Part shown: in pieces, positions 38,839 to 50,693 of the stretch
Position numbering within the stretch: the first letter of the stretch is position 1
Layout of the letters: every line of letters starts with the position of its first letter
NCBI GenBank assembly: GCA_003344405.1
Contig: NOWV01000067.1
Location: forward strand, 186,001-250,000
DNA: 64,000 nt
Direction: 5' to 3'
Source: Trichoplax sp. H2
Taxonomy: Eukaryota > Placozoa > Uniplacotomia > Trichoplacea
Notes under the pieces: generated by a model
Seen by the model: only the letters and a program-made list of their open reading frames with translations
Databases searched by the model: none
What the model was told of the DNA's origin: nothing
Program-made: the position numbers and the translations under genes

Positions 38839-41800
38839 TCAAATCTGAATGTCATTTTCATAAACAGCTAAAACAATCATTATTCCGAATCCAGTTAACA
38901 ATCCAATGTTCTGTATAAGGAAAAGGGACCAAAAACTTGATTTCTTCGCCTTTTTTTCACCGTTATCGTCTGACAGTTCTAGTTGCTCAGTCATTTCCGG
39001 TAACTTGTAATATTAAAATTGTTAATTTAATTATAAGAGTAAGTAAAATCGGAATTATTACACTATCTTTACTTATGTATAGGTAATCCATTTATGATTA
39101 TATACAAAATACTTTTAATTTGCTATTGGCTCACCATTGCGGCTAACGATATATAAAGGAATATCCCAGCAGCAACTCCAAATATGTACTGACTGGCAGC
39201 AGGATCTTCTCCAATTAAGATACCAAATGCCAAGCCAATAAAGCAGGTAGAAGCACAGAAGAAATTACACATAGCGGCTCGCTTTACCGACATTCCGGAA
39301 TTAACGAGGATAGCGAAATCGCCTTGACACGAAAATATTAAATGTATGCAATTTACACAACATAATTAAAATTTCATGTTGATATACGAATTTCAGTTTA
39401 TTCTAAAATTATGAATTTGTAGTTAAGTAGATCGAGAGATTAATAGAAGTAAATTGTTACCGAGTTCATGAGGGACTTCTTCGCAAAGTATGGCGATTGA
39501 TGTACTGATTCCTTGGGGTATCGAAGTTTTAAAGGCTGCACCCATAGCTAATCCATCAGTAAAGTTGTGGAGGGCATCACCAATTAATATCAGCCAAGCA
39601 ACACTTGCAATCACCTTGGGTTTTTTCTTGGTCACCACCTCAACACCTTCTATGTTAAAATAACAGCACAGCAATACGATATATTAATGTCAACCTTGAC
39701 GTAAATTAAAATAAATCATCAGAGAAGATAGGATTGTGGATTAAGGAGCTAGGTCTACCTTCATTTGTTGTGTCAGGATTTCTAGTATTAATTTGATAAG
39801 AAATACTATTCATTCTGACAATACCAACATCTACGTCCTCTTCTTTACTAGCTAGGTTAGCGTTCTAAACGATATAGAGTATCGAGGTGTGAGAATTTAA
39901 ACAGGCATGAGGCTTCAATAATTAATTAATAATTCCTTAATATGAGCTTGCATTAAAATGGATAAATACGAGTATGATGTACAGTAGTAATAATCTTGAT
40001 AGTTGTTTCCTTGACCTACCCTTAGTTTTGATAAGTGTATAATTAGCTTGTCGAAAATATAAAAAAAGTAGATTCCACCTAGGACAGCAATCCCTTTCAC
40101 TAGCTCCTCGTATTTTGTTTTCGGGTCAAGTCCAAGGTTAAACGCCTAAATAGAAGTTGTTCAACGAATTAGTGATGAATAAAATAATCTGAATTTAAAA
40201 TGTATACAAGTCGTCATTGCTTATAGTGTACATATACAGTACAGTGTATTTTCAGTATCATAAAATGTTTGGAAGGTATCGGATAGATTCTATGAAAAAA
40301 TTAGGTTATAACAGTGGTAACCATACTAACATAATGATACTCACGCCTGGAATGAGATGTAATACAGCGTTTCCAGATAAAGTACTGACAGCGAGTGCTA
40401 TCATAAATATCATTGCTTTCTTATACGTCGCTCCATTCATGAAAGGCAGTATAGCAGCTCCGAGGACAGATCCCAAACAAATAATCGTTGTAAATAGAAT
40501 GCCGAATCCCCACACTACAAGTAGAACAGGGAAATCTTTAGTGAACAGCATTACTGTGGTATCACTATTTACAGTAATTGATTGAAGAAAGAGCCGGCAT
40601 TCCTCTTGGTAAAGGATGCATTAAACATTGTTACTTACTTTTTACGAGGTCTTGTGCTTTGTTGGAAGGAGGAGCAAAATACTTGGTATTATTTTTACAA
40701 GCTTTACTCAGAACTTGTTGTAGAATGGCTGGGCATATAGATGAGAATTGAGAATACGAAATGCCATACTTCTCCTTAGCGTTTGCAATAATAAAGAAAT
40801 CTCTGGAGGATAGGCACTAGAAGTAGAATACGCGTATATTATTCTGAGATAGCTTTAGCCAGACTCAAATGAGTAAATGAAAAAATTTAAAAACATTTAA
40901 GACTGTCAAATCAATCAGAGTCCCTTAATACTCGTACAGTAAATACTCGTAAGTACAAATAATAATATTTATCGGTGCATCCAGTCAGAGAATGGTGCAG
41001 TGATATCAAGAGAAATTTATGATTTAGGTACGTATACTGAGTTTGTATGAAACAAATTTGTTAAATACAGATTATGATATTGATAGATTTTTATCGTTTC
41101 TCATACTGTACGCTGTATAGTACTATATAATCTTGCTTTTAAGCCCTTTCAAGAAAATTACCTAAAATCTACGGAATTTGCGCGATTACTTTTGAAAATA
41201 TTTTATTTGACATTTTGTACCCAAAGTTGACTAAAATTACGGTACTTAGAACAGTAAAATAACAAAAGAACTTGTATCAGTATTCACTCTGTAAGATTGG
41301 GAGAGAAGTGAAGAAAATTCCGTAAATATATTAAGCCCATTTAAGAAAAGTTGACTCTTATGCTGTATAATCTACGCAGGTTGCGATTATTTTTATTTCA
41401 AATTTTGTACCACAAGTTGACTGACTAAATTACTTTGGAATACGTAGTAAGATACAGCACTATGGCAATCGAACTTGGATCAGCATTGCCTCTGAAGGAT
41501 TCGAAGAGAAAGTGAAAAATTTCTGCAAATAAATGTATTGCTATATTGACATTGAATTCAAGTTAAAAGTAATGAATAATTCATAATCATTTATACAGTA
41601 GTCGTTTTGGGATATTTATGCATAAATCAGCATGATTAATCATAACTGAGTGTACTGTAATATCATAGCTATTGTATAATGTACAGTATGCTGTAAACAA
41701 CAAGAGGTTCAATAATTAGAATTAATTAATATAATAAGGGTTGCAATCCATGTACTGTATATTCACCACAATAAGGTAATGCATGAGCACGGTAATCAAT

Positions 41801-43316
41801 ACTGTACTTTGTACACAATAAATTACGTACATAAAGTTTCCGAAGTTTTGATGATGATCAAGCGCAGGATTCGCATGGGACATACAGTATATACTGTATT
41901 ATCACAGTTAGGAATTTTTGAAGATTTGAACGATTGCATATGCACGTTGGGGATGACCGTACTAATTATTTTATACTTTAATTAGGTGGCCTTACTGCAA
42001 GTTTTGGATGCATAAAAATTAGGAATAGAATGACACCGCAACAATTATACTGTCATTATTATTATAATAACTATGAATGTGAATATCTAATTTGGTGAGT
42101 AATTTTTTGGACTATTGCTACCATTAAAACAGCGAAAAGCCTTCTATATCTACTTCACTGTACGTCGTACAGTACAGTACAGTATATCCACATTTTGAAT
42201 TGGGGCCTACTTTATACTACTATTATCGTGGGGGTACGTCTTCCATATGACTTCTAGTTTTACTGTAATGAGTGGTGCCATAAGCATCCCATTTCTTCAA
42301 TAAAAAAAATTATTAATGAAAAAATAATAATGATGCCGTAATACAGATCATAGATCGACCTTAAAATACGACTTGACTTATTGGTTCACATCTACAGTAC
42401 GATAATCATGAATGGAGACAGCCACTGGTTCGCTGGGGTTTACATTTTGCAGTTTCTTGTCCTACAGTATTTTACTTATCAGAAATAGGCGCAGTACAGG
42501 GTGTTAAAGGGTGTTTAAAAAAGTCTTGTAAATAAAAGTGAAAAAAAATGTGACTTAAACTGAGCTACAAAAATGGCTGTAGCATACAGCCATAATAAAT
42601 ACGTCTATTTTCATCAAAACATTGTGACTTGGCAAGCAAGCTGTACGATATGCTGTTGAGTTTTGGAATCGCGAGTATGGAGTAGAGTGAAACGATAAAA
42701 TAGTATATACTGTACTGTTGTACAATAATAGGCAGACACTACCATTTTACGCTAGCAAGTTAATACCGAAATGAGTAAAAGTATATAAATGACAAAATAG
42801 GAAAGGAGAAGGAAAATGGAGGTAAGTTTGTTGAAATGCACTACTCATTCGTCAAAGCAACGGAGCAGCTATCCAAATACCCTATACAAATTACCCGCGT
42901 ACCCGTAGAGCTACATTGACAAAATGAAGTGATATGTAGGAAAGCAGAAACAACACATGATAAGATCTACAAGAGTAAATTTAATTGTCCAATGTTTATG
43001 TGGTAACGAGCTTACTTACCTCGGTAATGTTATCATAGTGTCCAGTGGCTTCTAAGATCAAATATCGTCTAAAAAGGGTAAGATTTCGATCGCTATAAGA
43101 TACCCAGGTATCGTTATTTTCGTTTAAACCAGCATCTCTTAATAGACGGCTGAAATCCGACAGTGCCAACTGATGCTGGCCATTGCCTCTCCATCTTCGA
43201 TCGTATTTGTGATAGATATAATCAAGAAATTCTCTATCGTAACTATTGGAATGGCAGAAGGTTATGGTAAAGGAACTCATGAAGATAACAGTGAGTAAAA
43301 GTTTCATGTTGATCAT
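38839..43316 (-). CDS. ZIP (SLC39) metal transporter, ZIP8/ZIP14-like, copy B
   Basis: Paralogue of the copy A gene with the same eight-exon structure. In transcript order: 43316-43020, 40816-40639, 40553-40345, 40145-40020, 39864-39759, 39649-39461, 39322-39135, 39003-38839; total 1458 bp, 485 aa. It has a signal peptide ([20 protein letters not shown]), an ectodomain with [14 protein letters not shown] and [15 protein letters not shown], then eight predicted helices. Helix 4 reads [14 protein letters not shown] (canonical HNxxD) and helix 5 [12 protein letters not shown] (ZIP8/14-type EEXPHELGD). After helix 2 the HLIPE Glu is Gly. Its exon 4 is 126 bp against 174 bp in copy A: the segment with HHHH and several Glu/His residues is replaced by a short LGLDPKT. 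The exon 2 to 3 junction codon is Ile here and Val in A. Helices 5-6 ([28 protein letters not shown]) are closer to vertebrate ZIP14 than copy A is. Confidence 0.9.
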
Positions 43317-46062
43317 GACTCATGGATCGCAGTGGATGGATAGAACAATCTTGGAAGTGGATGAAGAAAATCTTGTCCGCCAACTAGCACAATCTACGAT
43401 TGGCTTCAACCTACTGTCTGATAATCAATTGTGTAGAATAATTAGAATAGATATCTACTATTATTATCTACACGCGTATTACTATACTAGACTCGACAAA
43501 AGAATGGACAGCTGTACATCTCATACAATAATATTGGGTTCAATATGGTCAAAAAGTAGATAGTAAATGTACTCAGTACATCGTGTATTGGTGTGGAGGA
43601 CTGGCGTGGTCTTGTCTGCGTACTATGTCCTGTGAGTACAGTACAACGATCGTGCGATGTTGTTGTCGACACGTCGCACTACATGAAGTTGTCATTCAAA
43701 CGGGTCAAATGGGTATCAAACTGTCAATCATTCATTCACTCGCACTTTGGCGAGCGAGCGGGTTCAGGCGCTAACGATTCAGTATGTAGTATGAAGTGAA
43801 TGAATATGGTAACGTCTATTCTGTACCCATCGTCTCTATTCAATCAATAGTGAGCTATCTTACAATCGTATCCAACAAAATAAATTAGTAATTGGTAATT
43901 TATTCAATAGACCAATAGCTGCCACGTTGTCAATAAATAAGTCTGGTAGATTCTAATCCTTCAACATCATTTTAAACATGACTATCAGTTCACTGGTCAG
44001 AATGAAACAGATGAAATCATTACAGCAGTTTTACTTTTTCGTTATCGCCACCCGTTCTTCCAAGCAATGACTTATCCCTTTTAAGTGGTTATCAACATAC
44101 TGTACTGTGACTCAAAATACTTTCGTCTGAATAAGAACTGGTAATGATCGAAACTAGCGTCCTTAATTTGAAACATCATTATCAAACATGATAAAACATG
44201 ATTATCAACATGATTATCCAATTAGTTCACTGGCCAGAATCAAACAGATGAAATCATTACAGCAGTTTTACTTTTTCATCATCACCACCCGTTCTACCAA
44301 CCAATGACTTATCTCTTTTAATTAATTAATTGTGTACCTTAATTGTATATTGATCAATACTTATATTACTATTACTAGAAATAAGTAAATTTTATTTGAT
44401 AAAGTTTGGCAGAGTACCCTCTAAACATATAATATAGATCAGATCATCCATCGAAAAGAGTTAACAGCCCTAAAATCAAATAGTGATAAGCGTCGATTTA
44501 TCAGATGATAACAACATACTGTGACTCAAAATACTTTCGTCTGAATAAGGAAGGACTGGTAATGATCGAAACTAGCGTCCTTAATTTGGAGTTTTTTGAT
44601 AACCGTCAGTCACTCTGATAGAAACCTCTTGACTACAACACTACCCTGGGTCATGAGTTGCAATTTGAAACCGTCATTCTACGTGATAGAGGTTTGTAAA
44701 TTATTCGACCGACAGCAGTTGTTAGTTTCATCTAAATCCTCTGAATGCTTTGCCATTTAGTGTATTGAGAGAAATCCGGTCAAAACTGTATTCAATTAAG
44801 CTATACTACATTACAGTCCATTGATTGACTTTCTGTCGATTAACTGATTACCTGTTATAATAAGTAGCTCTTCCGCGAGAAATGGAATACTGCACGAGTA
44901 CAACATATCATTTAGGAATATTGTCATTATAGCAGGTGTAATTTAAGCTACAGTACAATATTTTAAATTTATTTCTTCTTATTAATAAATTATATCGTAT
45001 AGATGTAAAATTATCACTAATTTACTGGTCTAATGGCTATTACCGTAGTCTCGGTCATCTCTACAGTAACTCTATAACAAGAATTAAGATGATATAGAAG
45101 AATGAAATGAAATTTGTTGCAGTGCACTTATTAATGTTCTACTACAGTAGCTAAGCTCAGACACCCTTTCAAAATGAGGAGGTAGAGTAGAGATGCATAC
45201 CGATGTGTAATGATGACTTTTTTATTGATCATTTACATTTCAATAAAAGCACTACTGTAGCACATTATGAGAATAAGTCTTTGAAGAAATAGTATTGGAT
45301 TCCTTCTGCAGTTGGTTATCGGTCGTACGTTCTAGTGTATAGTATCGATAACAGAGCTCAACAAAACTTCATCATGCAGCAACAGATGATGAAAATTAAG
45401 CAACGACATATCTATGCTTAAGGTTAAGCACTACAATATACAGTATATGCGTATCAAGTAGTTTTAAATTCTAAAATAAAATCGGCACTGTCAACATCGA
45501 CTGTACATCATGTAATTCAACAATAAGTCTATAGTCTAGGCTATTAAACTGTATGATGTCGCATTTGCCAACCTACTGTAACAGTACCTGGTAGCACATG
45601 AATCAGGTTAAACCTTTTCGCTTGCTATACGTACAGTAGTATAGAGGAATATCATCTACGGTAATAAAAAGTGCATGGCATGCTACATCAACCACAATAA
45701 TAGAATTAATGTTTAATTTGATATTATGAGCCTTCTCAACTTAATGAGTAAAAATAAAGTATTGATAAGAAGATTTAATAATGTCAATAACTTGAACAAC
45801 TTTGCCTGATTCTGCGGTACAAGTCCTCGGAGATTGATTACACCTACATTATTATGTCATAGTGCAAAATTTGTACTGCTATCAAAAACGATCTTAGTGT
45901 ATCTTGAAGTTTTGTCTTCTTTTAACCTAAGATCGACCACCACTTATCTTCTGTTTAATTTTACTCGTAGATAGGTAGGCGACGTCAGTTTGTAAGAATA
46001 GATAAATTTAAGAATGTACATCAAAGTATTGAGATACAATCAAAGAAAGAGTGAAACTCCAT
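43317..46062. other. intergenic beyond ZIP copy B
   Basis: No gene supported. To about 45400 it is the duplicated upstream DNA, including the local repeat at 43975-44591. From 45400 to the H6PD stop it is single-copy, A+T-rich and without recognised features. Confidence 0.55.
43975..44591. repeat. local direct duplication inside copy B
   Basis: A block with GAATGAAACAGATGAAATCATTACAGC... and CCCGTTCT.CCAA at 43980-44080, followed by ACTCAAAATACTTTCGTCTG and GATCGAAACTAGCGTCC at 44110-44170, recurs at 44225-44325 and 44521-44590. The second copy is split by about 190 bp. Copy A (about 32195-32275) has the first block once, so this duplication came after the large one. Confidence 0.75.
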
Positions 46063-48504
46063 CTATGGTAATGCAACATAGTCAATAAACCACTTAAACC
46101 GATCATCAGAAATCTTAATACCGGTAACTGGGTAGCGATGAATATCTATAATGCCACTTTTGATAGCACTTACAATGACTTGCTTTCTTTTACCAAGTAT
46201 TAATGCTGAAATTGTACGCGCTTTATTTAGCAGTGAAAACGTCATAGTTATCCTCGCAGAATCGGCGTAATCCTTTTTCACTAAAGCTACGAAGTTGTTT
46301 GCCTCAATCGTATGCAGGAAACCTGGAAAAAGTGAAGCTATGTGTCCATCCGATCCAACTCCAAGGACAATATAATCAAAAATAGATTCATTCATAACAC
46401 TTCTTATTTCTTGTTCATAGTAACTGGAATCACAAAAACCAGCATGTTGATTAGCAATTGCAGGGTGAATATTATAGTATGGAACGTCAATATAGCGTAG
46501 TAAATGATCATGAAGGGATTTGAAATTCGATCTACTATCCAATACTGGCACGCAACGCTCATCAACTATCCAGATGTGCCATTTCGACCAGGATATTCGG
46601 CTGCCTAAGGAAGCCAACTTTTGAAAGAGGGGTATTGGCGTGGATCCACCTGGGAAGGCAATGTGAAAAACATTTCTATCGCGGATAGCAACAGTTGCAG
46701 ACAATAAAATATCGTTGACGAGATTGTCTATAACTGCATCTGGAGAACCTCGAATTAACGTCTGATTTCGAAAACCTTGATTTATAATATCGAATGGATG
46801 ATTCCCGTCTTTCGAATACAAATTTTTGACCCGATTCTTGCAATCATAAGTAAATCTGTCAGCAAATGCAATCTGATCTTTATGAAATATAAATCTTAAC
46901 GTTTGGCTGTTATCGTCTTTATCGTATAATCTAGGTATAATTACGTCGGCGTGGTGTACTAGTGGAGTCCACAAAGTCCACGATAAGATTAGATTCTTCG
47001 TAGATATAAACATGTCTTGTCTACCTTTAAAAACAGCATCAACAACAACTGTATAAGCATCTGGGTTGATTTTCGGACTACGAACATAATAATCAGATAT
47101 GCGAACACCCAAAGAATCACCAGAATTAATAGTAGGATTGGTTGAATACCAATCGGGTCGTAAAATTGGCCGTGGTAGTAGTTTAGAAGTGACTTCTGCT
47201 GAGATTCCTAAAGAACCCCCTTGGATATTGAAAATAACTTCAGCAGTAGGACAGTTTACTTCATTGTTCAGACAGTAAAGACCATCTTTAAAAACTACTC
47301 TTACGTAAGCTGTCCTTTCAGTCAGTTCTTTACCTGCAACCATAATGATAGGAACATCTCTCCATCGTGAATTATCTACTTGTAATAATACCGCAGCAAA
47401 TGTAGAAGCATTACTTCTTTTCGTTATATCTTTGAAATCTTGCCTTAAATGTGATATATAGTCCTTATATTGTCCCACAATTACATTATCAGGTCCTAAA
47501 TTTTTCACCTTCTCCAACAAATCCGCTTTCAATTGCAGTAGATCACTTGGGTTGTAAGCCATTTGATGACCTGGTAATTCCATACAAACCAAGGCCAGTA
47601 TTTCTGTCAAGTGGTTTTGCATGACATCACGTATAACTCCATATGAGTTATAAAATTCGGTTCTTTCGGCACAATTTTCCTCTTCCTTCATAACGATTTC
47701 TATCCTGCTTATGTAATCTCGATTCCACAGTGGTTCATACAATGGTAAATTTTCCATCCTGAATTGTAAAATTTGATCAACCCCGACTTTACCTAAGTAA
47801 TGATCGACCAGATAGATTTGATGTTCGTCAAAATAGCGTTGTAACTCATTTGTCAAGTCTTTAGATGTTTGTAAATCTTGACCGAAAGGTTTCTCAAAAA
47901 CTACACGTATCCATGTTTTACTCTCTTGGTCAGGTCTACAATGATTACTGATATAGGATGCAATACGCGAGTATGCAAATGGAGGTACCGATAGATAAAA
48001 TATCCTACCATATTCCAATATCGACTCTTTCATTGCTTCATGATTGATTTTTTTGCAAAGGTTTGCATAATCCTTTTCACTTTTAAGCTGTACATACTGA
48101 CAATTGCTTAAAAATTTTTGCACTTTCTCATCTTCTCCAGATTTGTCGAATTGAAAAATATTTCCAAGTATCTGATTAAGCAATTTGTCGCCCTCATGTG
48201 CAGGATTACGAGCAGCTCCATAAAATTTTAGCTGGTACTTTTCTTCGCTTTGATTAATGCTTTTATATAGGTTAAAGAGACTCTTCCAAAGATATTTTTG
48301 AGCTAAATTACCGGTAGCACCGACAAGAACTACGTTCGTTCTTGAAGCTTTTTCAGTACTCGAGCTCACTTTTATTAAACAGGCGGAGATAAATAGCCAA
48401 AGAAAGATGTTTCGATGCCTAACTATTATCGAAGAATTAGTCATTTTAATAACGTAAATTGGAATGGCTAAGCAATTGTACAAGGCGACATATTTAATCC
48501 CCAA
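46063..48504 (-). CDS. H6PD: GDH/6PGL endoplasmic bifunctional protein (hexose-6-phosphate dehydrogenase)
   Basis: ER-lumen enzyme that oxidises glucose 6-phosphate with NADP and hydrolyses the 6-phosphogluconolactone formed, supplying lumenal NADPH. One uninterrupted 813-codon frame, close to the human enzyme. ATG 48444 (residue 21, MTNSS) is an alternative start just before the hydrophobic signal sequence NIFLWLFISACLI. The N-terminal dehydrogenase half (about 55-545) has the NADP loop GATGNLA (62-68), EKPFG (204-208), the substrate motif DHYLGK (234-239) and the QNHLTE catalytic-His region. The C-terminal lactonase half (about 590-813) has FPGGSTP, WIVDERCVP and the SDGHIASLFPG motif (Ile for the usual Thr). 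No KDEL-like tail is seen; the human protein also lacks one. It has no introns, unlike most genes in this window. No canonical AATAAA is seen close downstream. Confidence 0.94.
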   Translation of the reverse strand: MGIKYVALYNCLAIPIYVIKMTNSSIIVRHRNIFLWLFISACLIKVSSSTEKASRTNVVLVGATGNLAQKYLWKSLFNLYKSINQSEEKYQLKFYGAARNPAHEGDKLLNQILGNIFQFDKSGEDEKVQKFLSNCQYVQLKSEKDYANLCKKINHEAMKESILEYGRIFYLSVPPFAYSRIASYISNHCRPDQESKTWIRVVFEKPFGQDLQTSKDLTNELQRYFDEHQIYLVDHYLGKVGVDQILQFRMENLPLYEPLWNRDYISRIEIVMKEEENCAERTEFYNSYGVIRDVMQNHLTEILALVCMELPGHQMAYNPSDLLQLKADLLEKVKNLGPDNVIVGQYKDYISHLRQDFKDITKRSNASTFAAVLLQVDNSRWRDVPIIMVAGKELTERTAYVRVVFKDGLYCLNNEVNCPTAEVIFNIQGGSLGISAEVTSKLLPRPILRPDWYSTNPTINSGDSLGVRISDYYVRSPKINPDAYTVVVDAVFKGRQDMFISTKNLILSWTLWTPLVHHADVIIPRLYDKDDNSQTLRFIFHKDQIAFADRFTYDCKNRVKNLYSKDGNHPFDIINQGFRNQTLIRGSPDAVIDNLVNDILLSATVAIRDRNVFHIAFPGGSTPIPLFQKLASLGSRISWSKWHIWIVDERCVPVLDSRSNFKSLHDHLLRYIDVPYYNIHPAIANQHAGFCDSSYYEQEIRSVMNESIFDYIVLGVGSDGHIASLFPGFLHTIEANNFVALVKKDYADSARITMTFSLLNKARTISALILGKRKQVIVSAIKSGIIDIHRYPVTGIKISDDRFKWFIDYVALP

Positions 48505-50693
48505 CTAGCTGAAGTCAAAATGTGCAATTTCGATTTGCTGCGTCTTACGTATGGACGTATAGTACAGCACACTATCACGTAGCTGTACTGTACTTCTATA
48601 CTGGACGTGGATGTCGAGTTCGTATCATACCGTACAGTACTATACGATCGTAAGTATCCTGTAGTGTAGTCTGTTTGGTCTTAGTGAGATGCAGTTTCAT
48701 CTAGCTGTTGCTATTTCACGTTAATGGCTAGCACGAGAGTAGTAACTGAGATGCAACAACTAGAAGTATTTTTGATCAACGATAATATTGATTGTCCACA
48801 TCCTTGATGTGCCTTGTCCGCACATTGCATCAGTTAGAGGTTCTGACTCTATTCAAATACTGTCATTGCAGCTTGTAGTGATACACCCATATTGGATTAT
48901 ACGGATAGCTATATTTGATATAGTTAGGTTGCTTTGAATAGATATTATCGTGAAACTAATATTAGATGATTGCTAACTACTATGTTGGAAATTGGTGATG
49001 ACTAATAATAGCCAGTGGACTAATTATAGTACGAGATTGATGTAGCTAGAAACACTGTAGTTCTTAAGATGCCCTTCCGAGAAAGGGCCTAGACGCTAAT
49101 AGAAGAGTAGTGACATCTTAAGTAGAATGATTTCGATTGCAGAAAATAATAATGTACCATTAGAGAAAAAGTATTTTGTTTGATGATTCATGTCTGATTG
49201 TAGATTAATCAAGTTGTCGTAAATGGATTGAACGAAATGTGTATAAGAACTGCAGAGATGAGCTCACAGAGGAGAAGAGACTTCGCTTCGCTTTGAGCTC
49301 GGAATACTTTCGATTTTAGACTAGATTCTTGTAGGAATTAACTATTGCCCTACTATTCCTAAAACCTTGCAATTAAAGCCTTTTAGAAAATACCATTTGA
49401 CTAAGATAGTTATTGTGGGACGCATTTATTACATAGCTATTTGAATGTTTCCATCTAGTCTAGGTATGCACTCCATTGCCTGTCAATGTCAACTGACAGT
49501 AAATCGACACACTGTAAAATATACAATAATTCATGAACAAATCGAAGATGAGCATGCAAATTTTGGAGAAATAAACATTTACAATCGATTACCAGGCCAA
49601 CATTAATCTCTTACAATAATTATTTTATTTAATGGCTTTATAATAAACAGTGTGACAAATAAAGCAATTACTGGGCAGAGTCCAGTAATCCCACTTTTGA
49701 CTTCCTATATAAGTTCCAGGGTTACTTACACGATAAAGACTTAGGAACTAGTTAAAGTAACTGCATTTAGTGATGGGAAATCCCGTCACTGGGATTTCGC
49801 GGCTAAAAAAAAGCGTCGGTTATATCCGTCACTGGGATTACAAGACCGAAAAAAGTGTCGGTAATACCCGTCACTGGGACTACAGGAAACAAAAAAGTGT
49901 TGGTAATTACCGTCATCTGGGATTCAATAGCTGTCCTCTATTTAAATTTCATTTCTTCTCTGTACTTTTCTCAACTTGCAATTGCAGTAAAACTATTATT
50001 TACAAGACGCAGGTAAACGATTCACCATGGCAGTTATACAATAAGATTCGCCCCTTTACTTTATTGATGATTATGTTGAGGTCAAATATCAATAATTATA
50101 ATTACAATTTCTTTATTCGAATCGGCTAATAATGAATGGGCTAAATATATTGAAAGTATGGTCTAAAAGCTATTATGCGCTGAATGAAACTCATAATGAC
50201 GATTAATTAATTATCCGTAAATGATTACTATTTCCATGTACCTACAGTATACAGTAGAAAGTTCCGAAAGTAAAATTGAAATGGAGTATCGCTTGAAATC
50301 ATAATACATTGCTAATGCAACCTAAAACTATCGAATTGATTACCGTATTTATTTATAGCTTACATTATACTTTGCAATATTATGTACTTTACTTAGATTG
50401 TAACTACAATATGTCTTGTCGAGTCCATAATATCATACGGCTTACCATAAGTAGTGGTGCACTTGTATAACTCGTGCATTCTTCAATTCTTATCCCATTG
50501 CATGTCTGAAGATTGTCTACCTTGTCCTATTCCTGCCCAGAGCACGCTTATGATCTCCTCTACGTCTGAATAAAGGATTTCTTCTTCGTTTAGAATCTCT
50601 CTCATATCATACTAAGGGTATACCCATCTAATTAAAGTAACACTTAAAACCCCTTCATACTACATACATTACGTAATATAATGATGCTATCAT
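48505..50693. other. intergenic between H6PD and M20 gene 1
   Basis: No supported gene. GTAC palindromes occur at 48560-48640. A 42-bp minisatellite lies at 49783-49925 (listed). The rest shows nothing recognised. Confidence 0.5.
49783..49925. repeat. 42-bp minisatellite, four units
   Basis: CCGTCA(C/T)(T)GGGA starts at 49783, 49826, 49868 and 49910 (spacing 43, 42, 42). Each unit also carries AAAAA(A)GTGT(C/T)GGTAAT or a close variant. The plus strand is open through it (49770-50129, 119 codons) with a 14-residue repeat KSVGNxRHWDY, which follows from the 42-bp period; no start context or family supports a protein. A short stem TTACTGG/CCAGTAA lies just upstream at about 49669-49690. Confidence 0.75.

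Larger units (their letters stand above)
35570..45400. repeat. segmental duplication, copy B (~9.8 kb)
   Basis: Direct-orientation counterpart of about 21091-33020, beginning at TAACTACAGTATGATGACACTG. It lacks the ~2.56-kb TEN1-containing interval: the break lies between CAATCAAGCTGCAGTATT at about 36598 and AAGTACTTGCTGTTCGATCG at about 36623. It has its own small insertions (about 37817-37935) and a local duplication at 43975-44591. Confidence 0.85.
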
